Positions 7,756-15,766 of a DNA stretch of 32,889 bases are shown here, piece after piece (position 1 is the first letter of the stretch; each line of letters opens with the position of its first letter). The DNA comes from Motiliproteus sp047622605 (GTDB lineage Bacteria > Pseudomonadota > Gammaproteobacteria > Pseudomonadales > Balneatricaceae): the NCBI GenBank assembly GCA_047622605.1, contig JBLHND010000019.1:1-32889 (forward strand), written 5' to 3'. The position numbers and the translations under genes are program-made. Below the pieces are notes generated by a model. The model did no database searches and was not told the origin of the DNA. It saw nothing but the letters and a program-made list of their open reading frames with translations.

Positions 7756-9615
7756 CTAAATCTCACTGACCGCATGCCCGGAGAGCGCCTTACGAATGCC
7801 ATCATCCATACGCAGGGAAGCAAAATCATCACTGGCAATACTTAGCACTTCGACACCCTTGGCGATCGCCTTGTGATCGACTCCCTCACGCAACTGCTTC
7901 AGCTGCTCGATACCCTGCTGCAGGACACGACTATCCTCCGCGCTGAGCAATCGCTCACCGTCGGCAGCCAGTGCACTCTGCAGTGCCTCGATCAGACGGT
8001 CAGCATCGACTTGCAGCTCCCTCAGGGTGCGCGCGTCCAGATCCTCCTGGGCATGACTGTAAGAGTCCTTGAGCATTCGCGCGATCTCACCATCCTCCAG
8101 CCCATAGGAGGGCTTGACCTCAATAGAGGTCTCTATGCCGCTGCCCAACTCACGCGCCGCGACACTGAGCAGACCATCGGCATCGACCTGAAAGGTCACC
8201 CTGATCTTGGCACCGCCCGCCGCCATCGGCGGAATTCCGCGCAGCTCAAATCGCGCCAGTGAACGACAATTTTCGACCAACTCACGCTCTCCCTGGAGCA
8301 CATGAATGGCCATCGCCGTCTGACCATCCTGGTAGGTCGTGAATTCCTGGGCACGTGCGACCGGAATCGGGGTATTGCGATCGATCACCTTCTCGACCAG
8401 CCCGCCCATCGTCTCCAGCCCGAGTGACAGCGGTATCACATCCAGCAGCAACATCTCTGCATCGGGCTTATTGCCCGCCAGCACATCGGCCTGAATCGCG
8501 GCACCAATCGCCACCACCCGGTCGGGATCTATCTCGGTATGCAGTTTACTGCCAAAGAAGCTTTCAACCTGGGTGCGCACCAGCGGCACCCGGGTGGAAC
8601 CGCCAACCATGACCACCTCCGCAACATCCTCATGGCTGACACCCGCATCTTTAAGGGCGCGGCGACAGGCACGCAGGGTCTGCTTAACCTTGGCCGCGAT
8701 CAACTGGTCGAACTGATTCCGGGTCAATACGCCCTGCCACGCCTGCCCCGACAGACTGATCGACAGCTCGGTCTGCACTTCAGAGGTCAGTGCTTCTTTG
8801 GCGGCCCGCGCCAGGTCGAGCAGCCGGCGCTGATCCTGCTGGACCAGGTCGTCACAGCCCATCTGTTCCAGCAGCCACTCTGCGATCGCGTGATCGAAGT
8901 CATCACCACCCAGGGCGCTGTCACCACCGGTAGCAAGCACCTCAAAAACGCCGCGACTCAGACGCAACACCGAAATATCGAAGGTCCCGCCGCCAAGGTC
9001 GTATACGGCGAAGGTACCCTCGGCTGCATGATCAAGGCCATAGGCCACCGCAGCCGCAGTCGGCTCACTCAGCAACCGCAGAACATTGATTCCGGCCAGC
9101 CGAGCAGCATCCTTGGTGGCCTGACGCTGAGCATCGTCAAAATAGGCAGGGACCGTAATCACCGCCCCGACCAGCTCCGCGCCCAGAGCCTCGACACCTC
9201 TCGCGGCCAGGACCCTGAGAATATCCGCGGAGACCTGCACCGGGCTCTTAGGACCCGCAGTGGTCTGCAGCGTGGGCATCCCTTCTGCCTGCACGAACTC
9301 ATAGGGCAACCGATCACCCAGACGGCTCAGATCCTCCAACCCCCGACCCATAAGTCGCTTCACCGAAACGATGGTGTTGAAAGGGTCTTCTGCCGCCTGA
9401 TCACGCGCCTCGAAACCGACCAATGGCTCGGCCTCGGCACGATAACGCACGACCGAGGGCAGCAGATGCCGCCCCTGGAGATCGGCAAGGGTAACCGCCT
9501 GCCCGCTTCGTACCGTCGCTACCAGTGAATTGGTCGTGCCCAGATCGATACCTATGGCCAGTTTGTGCTGATGAGGCTTGGCACTCTGCCCCGGTTCTGA
9601 AATCTGCAGTAACAT
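7756..9615 (-). CDS. hscA: Fe-S cluster assembly Hsp70 chaperone HscA
   Basis: A 619-aa specialised Hsp70 that, with HscB, binds the LPPVK loop of IscU and drives cluster transfer by ATP hydrolysis. The ATPase domain opens with AIGIDLGTTNSLVATV near residue 21-36 and includes VYDLGGGTFDISVL. The substrate-binding domain follows from about residue 390, then a helical lid. Length and the basic N-terminal extension before the ATPase domain fit HscA rather than DnaK. Its ATG overlaps the hscB stop by one base, indicating translational coupling. Confidence 0.96.
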   Translation of the reverse strand: MLLQISEPGQSAKPHQHKLAIGIDLGTTNSLVATVRSGQAVTLADLQGRHLLPSVVRYRAEAEPLVGFEARDQAAEDPFNTIVSVKRLMGRGLEDLSRLGDRLPYEFVQAEGMPTLQTTAGPKSPVQVSADILRVLAARGVEALGAELVGAVITVPAYFDDAQRQATKDAARLAGINVLRLLSEPTAAAVAYGLDHAAEGTFAVYDLGGGTFDISVLRLSRGVFEVLATGGDSALGGDDFDHAIAEWLLEQMGCDDLVQQDQRRLLDLARAAKEALTSEVQTELSISLSGQAWQGVLTRNQFDQLIAAKVKQTLRACRRALKDAGVSHEDVAEVVMVGGSTRVPLVRTQVESFFGSKLHTEIDPDRVVAIGAAIQADVLAGNKPDAEMLLLDVIPLSLGLETMGGLVEKVIDRNTPIPVARAQEFTTYQDGQTAMAIHVLQGERELVENCRSLARFELRGIPPMAAGGAKIRVTFQVDADGLLSVAARELGSGIETSIEVKPSYGLEDGEIARMLKDSYSHAQEDLDARTLRELQVDADRLIEALQSALAADGERLLSAEDSRVLQQGIEQLKQLREGVDHKAIAKGVEVLSIASDDFASLRMDDGIRKALSGHAVSEI

Positions 9616-10151
9616 TAGAGGTCCGCCAGTTGATCTTCTACTAATTCAATTTGCTGCCGCAGTTTATCGAAAAACTGTAATTTACGAAGGTTCACCAGCG
9701 CCTGCTGCAACACCAGGGGCTCGGAGCTGGCCAGATGATTCACCAGAGTCTCCTTGAGTGGCTGCTCGTGAGACTCGAGGGTCTCGAGCAGAGACTCCAG
9801 CGCAGCGTCAGGATCTGCGGCCTGCTTGGCATCATCCAACTGCTCACGCAACAACATCTGCTGCAGTAGAAAGTCAGTATCGCCGATGGTTGCCGCGCTG
9901 GAATCCGTATCTACCCCTTTAAGCTCCAGCAGATAGGCGGCGCGTTTAAGCGGCGACTTTAGCGTTGCCAGCGCCGCATTAAGCTGCGCGACCGCCTGAA
10001 CCGCACGCAGTTGCTCGCGCTCACTCTGATGAGCACGGTCTGGGTGCAAGGTCTTCTGCAGACTCAGATAGCGATCGGATAGCTCGGCGCTATCAACCTG
10101 AAAACGCTCAGGCAGCCCAAACAGTGCAAAATAGTTTTTTTCGATAGTCAT
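9615..10151 (-). CDS. hscB: J-domain co-chaperone HscB
   Basis: A DnaJ-like protein of 178 aa that delivers IscU to HscA and stimulates its ATPase. The N-terminal J domain begins NYFALFGLPERF and carries the HPD motif at 36-38; the C-terminal three-helix domain binds IscU. The ATG at 10149-10151 is chosen by alignment with the family (around 171 aa). The frame is open for 40 more codons to 10271, but those residues look non-conserved. The ribosome-binding site is weak, and the 185-nt gap to iscA is unusually long for this operon, so a longer form is not fully excluded. Confidence 0.92.
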   Translation of the reverse strand: MTIEKNYFALFGLPERFQVDSAELSDRYLSLQKTLHPDRAHQSEREQLRAVQAVAQLNAALATLKSPLKRAAYLLELKGVDTDSSAATIGDTDFLLQQMLLREQLDDAKQAADPDAALESLLETLESHEQPLKETLVNHLASSEPLVLQQALVNLRKLQFFDKLRQQIELVEDQLADL

Positions 10152-10336
10152 GAAGAGGGTCTGAAATCCATGAAGGGCCAGCGCTGAAAGGCGTCCCAGA
10201 TAGCGCTTACCTATAGTCTGAAAGAGGCCCTTCCCTTTAGGTAAAGAGCCTTGGGCAATGATCTCAGGCAACGCGCCTTGTCAGCAAGCCTAAGCAACGA
10301 GCCCAGACAGTGAACCTTAAGCAGCAAAGAGTTGAG

Positions 10337-10660
10337 TTAGACGTTGAAGCTCTCACCACAGCCACACTCGCTGCGCGCATTAGGGTTATTGAACTTAAAC
10401 CCTTCGTTGAGCCCCTCTTTGGCAAAATCAAGCTCGGTGCCATCGAGATACAACAGACTCTTAGGATCAATAATAACCTTAACACCATCGATATCAAATA
10501 CTTGGTCTTCAGGAGCGGCCGCATCAGAGAATTCCAGCACATACGCCATACCGGAACAACCGGTGGTACGCACCGCCACCCGAATACCGGTATCGGGACC
10601 GCGATTAACCAGAAACTTGTTGACGTGCACGTGGGCCGCCTGAGTCATGGTGATGGCCAT
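10337..10660 (-). CDS. iscA: A-type Fe-S carrier/scaffold IscA
   Basis: A 107-aa A-type carrier that accepts clusters or iron and passes them to apo-enzymes. The three conserved cysteines are at 35 (TTGCSGMAY), 99 and 101 (SECGCGESF), the same numbers as in E. coli IscA. The start ATG at 10658-10660 is preceded by GGGAG. It lies 52 nt after iscU; a 7-bp hairpin at 10681-10701 occupies that spacer. Confidence 0.96.
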   Translation of the reverse strand: MAITMTQAAHVHVNKFLVNRGPDTGIRVAVRTTGCSGMAYVLEFSDAAAPEDQVFDIDGVKVIIDPKSLLYLDGTELDFAKEGLNEGFKFNNPNARSECGCGESFNV

Positions 10661-10680
10661 AAAACTCCCTTATCTAGAAC

Positions 10681-10701
10681 CAGCCGGCTGTTCACCGGCT
10701 G
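10681..10701. other. Stem-loop in iscU-iscA spacer
   Basis: CAGCCGG (10681-10687) pairs perfectly with CCGGCTG (10695-10701) across a 7-nt loop. No T run follows on the minus strand, so it is more likely an mRNA-stability or processing structure than a full terminator. Function is not known. Confidence 0.55.
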
Positions 10702-10712
10702 AATATCCGAAA

Positions 10713-11093
10713 TTACAGATTTTTAGCACGGTAGTCGGCAATAGCTGCCTTGATCGCATCTTCAGCCAGGACTGAACAGTGGATCTTAACCGGCGGCAAC
10801 GCCAACTGCTGGGAGATCTGGGTATTCTTCAGCTCAGCCGCCTGATCTAGCGTCATCCCCTTAACCCACTCGGTTACCAGCGAACTGGAGGCTATCGCCG
10901 AACCGCAGCCATAGGTCTTGAATTTTGCATCTTCGATGATTCCCGCATCGCTGACCTTGATCTGCAGACGCATCACGTCACCACAGGCAGGCGCACCCAC
11001 CATCCCGGTGCCTATGCTGGCATCCTGATCATCCATCTTGCCGACGTTACGCGGATTTTCGTAGTGGTCTAATACTTCTTCACTATAAGCCAT
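10713..11093 (-). CDS. iscU: Fe-S cluster scaffold IscU
   Basis: The 126-aa scaffold on which [2Fe-2S] clusters are built from IscS sulfur and iron. Ligands Cys37 (APACGDV), Asp39, Cys63 (YGCGSA) and Cys106 (KIHCSV) are all present, as is the HscA-recognition loop LPPVK at 99-103. The start ATG (11091-11093) follows AGAGGT. It sits 38 nt after iscS in the standard order S-U-A. Confidence 0.98.
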   Translation of the reverse strand: MAYSEEVLDHYENPRNVGKMDDQDASIGTGMVGAPACGDVMRLQIKVSDAGIIEDAKFKTYGCGSAIASSSLVTEWVKGMTLDQAAELKNTQISQQLALPPVKIHCSVLAEDAIKAAIADYRAKNL

Positions 11094-11131
11094 GATTTAT
11101 TACCTCTTGATTACAGATAGGAGCGACCGGT

Positions 11132-12346
11132 TTAATGGCTAACCCACTCGACTTTTGTAAGATCGACACCATCTTTATACATATCCCACAGGGGCGACAA
11201 ATCACGCAGCTTGGTGACCGCGTGGCGCACCTTCTCGATGGCATAATCTATATCGGCTTCGGTGGTAAAACGGCCTATCGAAAACCGAATCGAACTGTGG
11301 GCCATCTCGTCATTCAGACCCAGGGCCCGCAATACATAGGAGGGTTCCAGACTAGCCGTGGTACAGGCAGAACCTGAGGACACCGCCAGATCTTTAAGCG
11401 CCATGACCAACGACTCGCCTTCGACGAAGTTAAAACTGATATTACTGTTGCCGGCAACACGCTGATCAGGATTACCATTACAGAACACCTGCTCCATCTC
11501 GCTAACCCCGTCCCACAACCGCTGACGCAGCTTCAGCTGGCGATCGTTCTCGGCGTGCATCTCAGCCTTGGCGAGCGCGAAGGCCTCGCCCATGCCGACG
11601 CACTGATGGGTCGGCAGAGTTCCCGAACGCATCCCACGCTCATGCCCACCGCCATGCATTTGCGCCTCGAGACGAACCCGCGGCTTACGACTGACGTAAA
11701 GCGCACCGACCCCTTTGGGGCCATAGATTTTGTGTGCCGAAAACGACATCAGATCGACCTTAAGCTCTGCAAGATCGATATCGATCTTGCCCGCACTCTG
11801 AGCCGCATCGACATGCAACAACACTTTGTGCGCACGGGTGATCTCACCGATCGCGGCGATATCATTGATCACCCCGATCTCGTTATTGACATGCATGATC
11901 GAGACTAAGATCGTATCTTCACGCAAGGCGTTTTCGATCGATTCCGGCGTCACTATGCCATTGGGCAGAGGATCCAGGTAGGTCACTTCAAAGCCTTCAC
12001 GCTCCAGTTGACGGCAGGTATCCAGGACCGCCTTATGCTCGATCTTGGAGGTGATAATGTGCTTGCCCTTCTTGCTATAGAAGTGCGCCACCCCTTTGAT
12101 CGCCAAGTTGTCGGACTCGGTAGCACCCGAGGTCCAGACAATCTCACGCGGATCACAATTAACCAGATCTGCGACCTGGTGCCGAGCATTTTCGACCGCC
12201 TCTTCCGCCTTCCAACCAAACAGATGCGAACGCGAGGCAGGGTTACCGAAGTTACCCTCCATGGTCAGGCACTCAATCATTTTTTCGGCCACTCGAGGAT
12301 CGACCGGTGTCGTTGCAGAATAATCCAGATAGATCGGCAGCTTCAT
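11132..12346 (-). CDS. iscS: Cysteine desulfurase IscS
   Basis: PLP enzyme that takes sulfur from cysteine for Fe-S clusters and for tRNA thiolation. At 404 aa it equals the E. coli length. The PLP lysine is Lys206 (SAHKIYGPKG) and the persulfide cysteine is Cys328 in the mobile loop (SSGSACTTAS). The C-terminus WDMYKDGVDLTKVEWVSH is the IscU-binding tail type. The ATG at 12344-12346 (MKLPIYLDYSATTP) has GGAG upstream. The frame is open 20 codons further, overlapping iscR, but this is rejected. It lies 28 nt after iscR. Confidence 0.98.
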   Translation of the reverse strand: MKLPIYLDYSATTPVDPRVAEKMIECLTMEGNFGNPASRSHLFGWKAEEAVENARHQVADLVNCDPREIVWTSGATESDNLAIKGVAHFYSKKGKHIITSKIEHKAVLDTCRQLEREGFEVTYLDPLPNGIVTPESIENALREDTILVSIMHVNNEIGVINDIAAIGEITRAHKVLLHVDAAQSAGKIDIDLAELKVDLMSFSAHKIYGPKGVGALYVSRKPRVRLEAQMHGGGHERGMRSGTLPTHQCVGMGEAFALAKAEMHAENDRQLKLRQRLWDGVSEMEQVFCNGNPDQRVAGNSNISFNFVEGESLVMALKDLAVSSGSACTTASLEPSYVLRALGLNDEMAHSSIRFSIGRFTTEADIDYAIEKVRHAVTKLRDLSPLWDMYKDGVDLTKVEWVSH

Positions 12347-12374
12347 TCTATTCTCCGTGGGACCTGAGCAACGG

Positions 12375-12854
12375 CTAAGCCGTTGCTTCGATACGTTCAA
12401 AATCAATTGTTTTCAAATGCGCCTTATCTAACCGTTGGGAAACAGTCTGCACATCCTTACGTCCGACCAGATCTTCTAGGCTAATAGCACTAAGGAAGCC
12501 ATGAATCTGATCGCTAAGATCGCACCATAGGTCATGGGTCAGACAGGCTTGCCCATCATGGCAATCGACCTTACTATTACAGCCCGTGGCATCGACAGAC
12601 TCGTTGACGGCATCAATCACTTGGACTACAAAAATTGCAGCCTTATCACGGCTCAACTGGTAGCCACCACCCGGTCCGCGGACGCTTTTGACCAGACCAC
12701 TGCGGCGCAACTTAGCAAAGAGCTGCTCCAGATAAGACAACGAGATGCGTTGCCGAGAGGAGATGTCGGCCAAACTGATCGGCCCTCGACCCTCATGCAA
12801 AGCCAGGTCCAGCATTGCCGTAACAGCGTAGCGCCCTTTGGTCGTTAATCGCAT
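12375..12854 (-). CDS. iscR: Fe-S-responsive regulator IscR
   Basis: Rrf2-family winged-helix repressor that senses Fe-S status with a [2Fe-2S] cluster and controls its own operon. The 159-aa protein has the DNA-reading helix region (ISLSYLEQLFAKLRRSGLV, about 37-55) and the cluster ligands Cys92, Cys98, Cys104 and His107, identical in number to E. coli IscR. Upstream, a type-1 IscR operator covers the -35 box, so classic autorepression by holo-IscR is predicted. It is the first gene of the iscRSUA-hscBA-fdx-iscX unit. Confidence 0.97.
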   Translation of the reverse strand: MRLTTKGRYAVTAMLDLALHEGRGPISLADISSRQRISLSYLEQLFAKLRRSGLVKSVRGPGGGYQLSRDKAAIFVVQVIDAVNESVDATGCNSKVDCHDGQACLTHDLWCDLSDQIHGFLSAISLEDLVGRKDVQTVSQRLDKAHLKTIDFERIEATA

Positions 12855-12889
12855 CGGTATAATCCCCGTAATGGTTACTTCTGAGCGGG

Positions 12890-12918
12890 ATTATCCATTA
12901 ACCGACTATTTTAGTCAA
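12890..12918 (-). promoter_or_regulatory. iscR promoter
   Basis: On the minus strand, TTGACT (12913-12918) and GATAAT (12890-12895) are separated by exactly 17 bp, a good sigma-70 match. The iscR start codon is about 36 nt below the -10 box. The -35 box lies inside the predicted IscR operator. Confidence 0.8.
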
Positions 12919-12922
12919 TTAT
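12898..12922. promoter_or_regulatory. Type-1 IscR binding site
   Basis: The 25-bp site has the dyad core GACTATTTTAGTC (12904-12916). It agrees with the E. coli type-1 consensus ATASYYGACTRWWWYAGTCRRSTAT at about 22 of 25 positions. It overlaps the iscR -35 box, as in E. coli, so holo-IscR should block RNA polymerase. Confidence 0.82.
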
Positions 12923-12978
12923 TATCCGCCGGTCCGGAAACAAACCTACAGGACAATCAACAGACGCACCGAAGCCTC

Positions 12979-13011
12979 AAAACCTGTCGCCCAACCACAC
13001 TAAACGACAGG
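12979..13011 (-). terminator. Probable weak terminator after cysE
   Basis: On the minus strand, CCTGTCG (13005-13011) pairs with CGACAGG (12983-12989) over a 15-nt loop and is followed by TTTT. It begins five bases after the cysE stop codon and would separate trmJ-cysE from the isc promoter. Confidence 0.5.
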
Positions 13012-13015
13012 ACGA

Positions 13016-13843
13016 TCAGAGCGTCTCCTGGGTCTCCGGCTCACTGGGTTTGATACTAACCGGGCGCTCTTCACCGACCTCGGCAAAATCTTCCGCCTTT
13101 AGCCCTGGCAGGCTCTGCTCAGGACAGTCGACACCCAGGGTTCGCAGCGCTTGGCCCAGCACCTCAATTCGACCTTCCATCGCCTGCACATGATCCAGCA
13201 GCGCCTGGATCGCATGCGCCACCGGATCTGTTAGCTCACTAGTCACCCCATAGGCATCAAAACCGATCTTATCCGCCACCTTCTGCCGCTGTCGCTGCTG
13301 ATCCAGGCAATCGGTACTGCTGTCATCTTCGCTGCAACGCACGATCCGTCCGGGAATCCCCACCACGGTGGCACCCGGCGGCACCGCCTTGGTGATCACC
13401 GCATTCGACCCTATCCTGGCACCCTTACCAACCAGGAAAGGCCCAAGAATCTTGGCACCCGCGCCAACCACGACATCATCCCCGAGGGTCGGATGACGTT
13501 TACCCTTACTCCAGGTGGTCCCGCCAAGCGTCACACCGTGATACAGGGTGACACCGTCGCCAATCTCGGCCGTCTCTCCGATGACCACTCCCATGCCATG
13601 ATCGATAAAGAAACGCCGTCCGATGCGAGCACCCGGGTGAATTTCAACACCGGTAAGCCAGCGTGCCAGGGTTGAGATCGTCCGCGCTAACCATTTAAAA
13701 CCTCGCACCCACAAGCAATGACAGAGACGGTGAAACATCAGCGCATGCAGACCGGGATAATTGGTCAACACCTCAAACGAATTTCGTGCGGCAGGATCGC
13801 GCTCGAATACGGACTGAATATCTTCACGCAGTTGTTTAAACAT
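13016..13843 (-). CDS. cysE: Serine O-acetyltransferase (isc-linked CysE)
   Basis: Makes O-acetylserine from serine and acetyl-CoA, the precursor for cysteine, which is IscS's substrate. The 275-aa protein has a short helical N-terminus (1-65) and a left-handed beta-helix of hexapeptide repeats (about 68-170) with Asp81-His82 (IDHGMG) and His102 (LYHGVTLGG) as expected active-site residues. A polar C-terminal tail of about 100 aa follows. The shorter N-terminus resembles the isc-associated CysE of Azotobacter-like bacteria rather than enteric CysE. It overlaps the trmJ stop by 8 nt, implying coupling. Good GGGAG ribosome-binding site. E. coli has no cysE between trmJ and iscR. Confidence 0.93.
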   Translation of the reverse strand: MFKQLREDIQSVFERDPAARNSFEVLTNYPGLHALMFHRLCHCLWVRGFKWLARTISTLARWLTGVEIHPGARIGRRFFIDHGMGVVIGETAEIGDGVTLYHGVTLGGTTWSKGKRHPTLGDDVVVGAGAKILGPFLVGKGARIGSNAVITKAVPPGATVVGIPGRIVRCSEDDSSTDCLDQQRQRQKVADKIGFDAYGVTSELTDPVAHAIQALLDHVQAMEGRIEVLGQALRTLGVDCPEQSLPGLKAEDFAEVGEERPVSIKPSEPETQETL

Positions 13844-14660
13844 CGCTTCGCACTCCCTTGCTTAAAGCCTTCTCTGTCGCCGTTAAAACACCGCGCAAAA
13901 TACTAACCTCGACTTGATCCAGATGCGTACGCAGATATAACCTGCGCAACCGAGTCATCAGCTGACGCGGATTATCCGGATTTAAAAATTCTATATCTGT
14001 CATTACCTTGGCCATATGAACAAAGAGCCGCTCTAGCTCATCGCTGCTTGCCGACTCGATATCCCAGGCGGTTCCCCAGTGCGGCTCTGACTCGGTTTGA
14101 GCTTGCGCGCCATCCGCCTGAACCGCCTGAACCGCCTGAACCGCCTGAACCGCCAGACTCGCCATCCGCAACTCATAACAGATGACCTGCACCGCCGCCG
14201 CCAGATTCAGCGAACCAAATTCCGGATTAGACGGGATATGGACATGCCGATGACAGCGATGCAACTCATCATTCGTTAGCCCTCGATCTTCGCGACCGAA
14301 CACCAGCGCGACCTGTGGCAACCCAGCATCTGCAACCTCTGCAGCGGCAAACACCGACATGACCTGTTCAGCCAGCTGACGCGGATCAACCACCGGCCAG
14401 GGTATATGCCGACCACGCGCACTGGCACCGACCACCAGCTGACAACCTGCCACAGCCTGATCCAGGGTGTCGACAACCCGAGCCTGATCCAGAACGTCGT
14501 TAGCACCCGCGGCACGCGCAAACGCCGCCTCATCAGGAAAAAGCCTGGGCTGCACCAACACCAACTGCCCCACACCCATGTTCTTCATAGCGCGAGCCAC
14601 ACCGCCGATATTACCGGGGTGAGTGGTATTTACGAGTACAACGCGTAGCGAGGAGAGCAT
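13836..14660 (-). CDS. trmJ: tRNA (cytidine/uridine-2'-O-)-methyltransferase TrmJ
   Basis: SPOUT-class enzyme that methylates the 2'-OH of nucleotide 32 in tRNA. The N-terminus RVVLVNTTHPGNIGGVARAM, the GREDRGLTNDEL loop and the knot segment HIPSNPEFGSLNLAAAVQVI are diagnostic. A C-terminal helical extension follows (length 274 aa against about 246 in E. coli). Part of the extra length is a low-complexity linker with VQA repeated four times (residues 171-182), encoded by a 9-bp tandem repeat. The start ATG fits the family, although its ribosome-binding site is weak. It is co-transcribed with cysE and divergent from suhB. Confidence 0.95.
   Translation of the reverse strand: MLSSLRVVLVNTTHPGNIGGVARAMKNMGVGQLVLVQPRLFPDEAAFARAAGANDVLDQARVVDTLDQAVAGCQLVVGASARGRHIPWPVVDPRQLAEQVMSVFAAAEVADAGLPQVALVFGREDRGLTNDELHRCHRHVHIPSNPEFGSLNLAAAVQVICYELRMASLAVQAVQAVQAVQADGAQAQTESEPHWGTAWDIESASSDELERLFVHMAKVMTDIEFLNPDNPRQLMTRLRRLYLRTHLDQVEVSILRGVLTATEKALSKGVRSDV
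14114..14154. repeat. 9-bp tandem repeat inside trmJ
   Basis: The unit CCGCCTGAA is repeated perfectly four times (14114-14149) plus a 5-bp partial copy. On the coding strand it encodes Val-Gln-Ala repeats. As the unit is a multiple of three, copy-number change would keep the frame. Confidence 0.95.
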
Positions 14661-14804
14661 GAGGATCGTCTCAGAAAATTAAAGCGGGAAAGTTTACCAG
14701 ATATCCTACAGATGCACTAAGCCAGACCGGGAAGCACTTGATTCTGACCGGCACAAGCAGCCGCCAGCCAGCATTGTCGGACCTCTTGTCGAGCTAAAAT
14801 CCGA

Positions 14805-14850
14805 CCCACAGGGACGTGGGAAGTGCGGCAAGCCTGTCGGGAACAGCCTA
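14805..14850 (+). repeat. Degenerate copy of the structured repeat family, trmJ-suhB spacer
   Basis: The hairpin CCCAC-AGGGAC-GTGGG (14805-14820) and the later TGTCGGGAAC (14835-14844) have the same loop, box and similar spacing as the repeat behind suhB (15787-15823), while the stem bases differ. Nearby GACCCACAGG words (14803-14812, 14865-14874) are REP-like. The rest of the 312-nt trmJ-suhB spacer holds only the suhB promoter candidate. Confidence 0.5.
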
Positions 14851-14906
14851 CGCCGACCCACAGGATGCCCCCTGAGCACCTGATTACCCCTAAACTACCG
14901 AAACAC

Positions 14907-14936
14907 TTAGCCGACCAGCGCCATCTTTGCTACAAT
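14907..14936 (+). promoter_or_regulatory. Possible suhB promoter
   Basis: TACAAT (14931-14936) is a good -10 box about 37 nt before the suhB ATG. The -35 candidate TTAGCC (14907-14912) is weak, with 18-bp spacing. Confidence 0.4.
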
Positions 14937-14972
14937 CCGCAACCGTTTAAGCCGTAAAGAATAGCGTTAATC

Positions 14973-15755
14973 ATGCAGCCAACCCTAAATATTGCCCTGC
15001 GAGCCGCCCGGATCGCAGGTGAACAGGTCGCTCGCGCCGTCGAGCGCCTCGACATCATCAAGTCAGAAAAAGAGGATGTGGGTGCGTTTATCGTCGACAC
15101 CGCAGCGGCTGCGGAAAGAACCGTTGCCTACCATCTACTCAAAGCCAACCCCGGTCATCGCATCACCGGACTGCAAAGTGGATCGCTTGGCTCCCAGGAG
15201 AAGAGTGATTTCGAATGGTTTATCAATCCTATCGATGGCCTGAGCTACTTTAGCAGCGCCCTGCCGACCTTTGCCCTGGCCCTGGTCTGCAAGCAGCTGG
15301 GACGCATCGAACACGCCGTGATCCTCAATCCGATCACCGGCGAAGAGTTCACCGCCAGTCGCGGTCGTGGTGCCCAGGTTAACGGCAAGAGAATTCGTGT
15401 CAGCGATCTCACCACTCTACCCCAAGCCCTGGTAGGCAACCATTTTAATTATCACAACGAAGCCGGTCTGGATCAGCATCTGAACGGCACCAGACAGCTC
15501 TATCTTCAGGGTGCGCGACTGCATCAGGTAGGCTCTGCTGCCCTGACTCTGGCTTATCAGGCCGCTGGACGCACCGATGCTTGCTGGATTCAGGGTTCGG
15601 ATAGCTGGGAGCTCGAAGCTGGCCTACTATTGCTACAAGAAGCTGGCGCACTGATCGGCGACCTTAACGGCAGCAACGACATGCTTAGCAACGGCAACCT
15701 GGTCGCGGCCAACCCCAAGCTCTTCAAGCAGACGTTAAAACTGCTGCACAGATAG
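14973..15755 (+). CDS. suhB: SuhB/inositol monophosphatase family protein, active site degenerate
   Basis: A 260-aa member of the IMPase family, closest in form to SuhB (MQPTLNIALRAARIAG, EEFTASRGRGA, GNLVAANPK) and in the E. coli-like position next to trmJ. Canonical SuhB is a Mg-dependent inositol-1-phosphatase and, independently, a Nus-factor partner in rRNA antitermination. Here the metal and catalytic motifs are altered. GEE/TEES is replaced by GLQS (66-69), D-P-L-D-G-T by N-P-I-D-G-L (85-90), W-D-x-A-A-G by W-E-L-E-A-G (212-217), and the VD of VTxVD by TA (43-44). Only Asp88 of the central motif remains. The frame is intact and the surrounding sequence conserved, so it is probably a retained non-phosphatase protein, not a pseudogene. 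The ribosome-binding site is weak. A structured repeat with terminator follows. Confidence 0.88.
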   Translation: MQPTLNIALRAARIAGEQVARAVERLDIIKSEKEDVGAFIVDTAAAAERTVAYHLLKANPGHRITGLQSGSLGSQEKSDFEWFINPIDGLSYFSSALPTFALALVCKQLGRIEHAVILNPITGEEFTASRGRGAQVNGKRIRVSDLTTLPQALVGNHFNYHNEAGLDQHLNGTRQLYLQGARLHQVGSAALTLAYQAAGRTDACWIQGSDSWELEAGLLLLQEAGALIGDLNGSNDMLSNGNLVAANPKLFKQTLKLLHR

Positions 15756-15766
15756 AGCACAGACAG

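Noticed and set aside
10152..10271. N-terminal extension of hscB by 40 codons
   Set aside because: Residues are unlike the family, and the J domain starts at the expected place from 10151; kept only as a caveat.
12347..12406. N-terminal extension of iscS overlapping iscR
   Set aside because: The ATG at 12346 has a good ribosome-binding site and gives exactly the standard 404 aa.
14114..14154. trmJ tandem repeat as phase-variation switch
   Set aside because: The unit is 9 bp, so length changes keep the frame and cannot turn the gene on or off.
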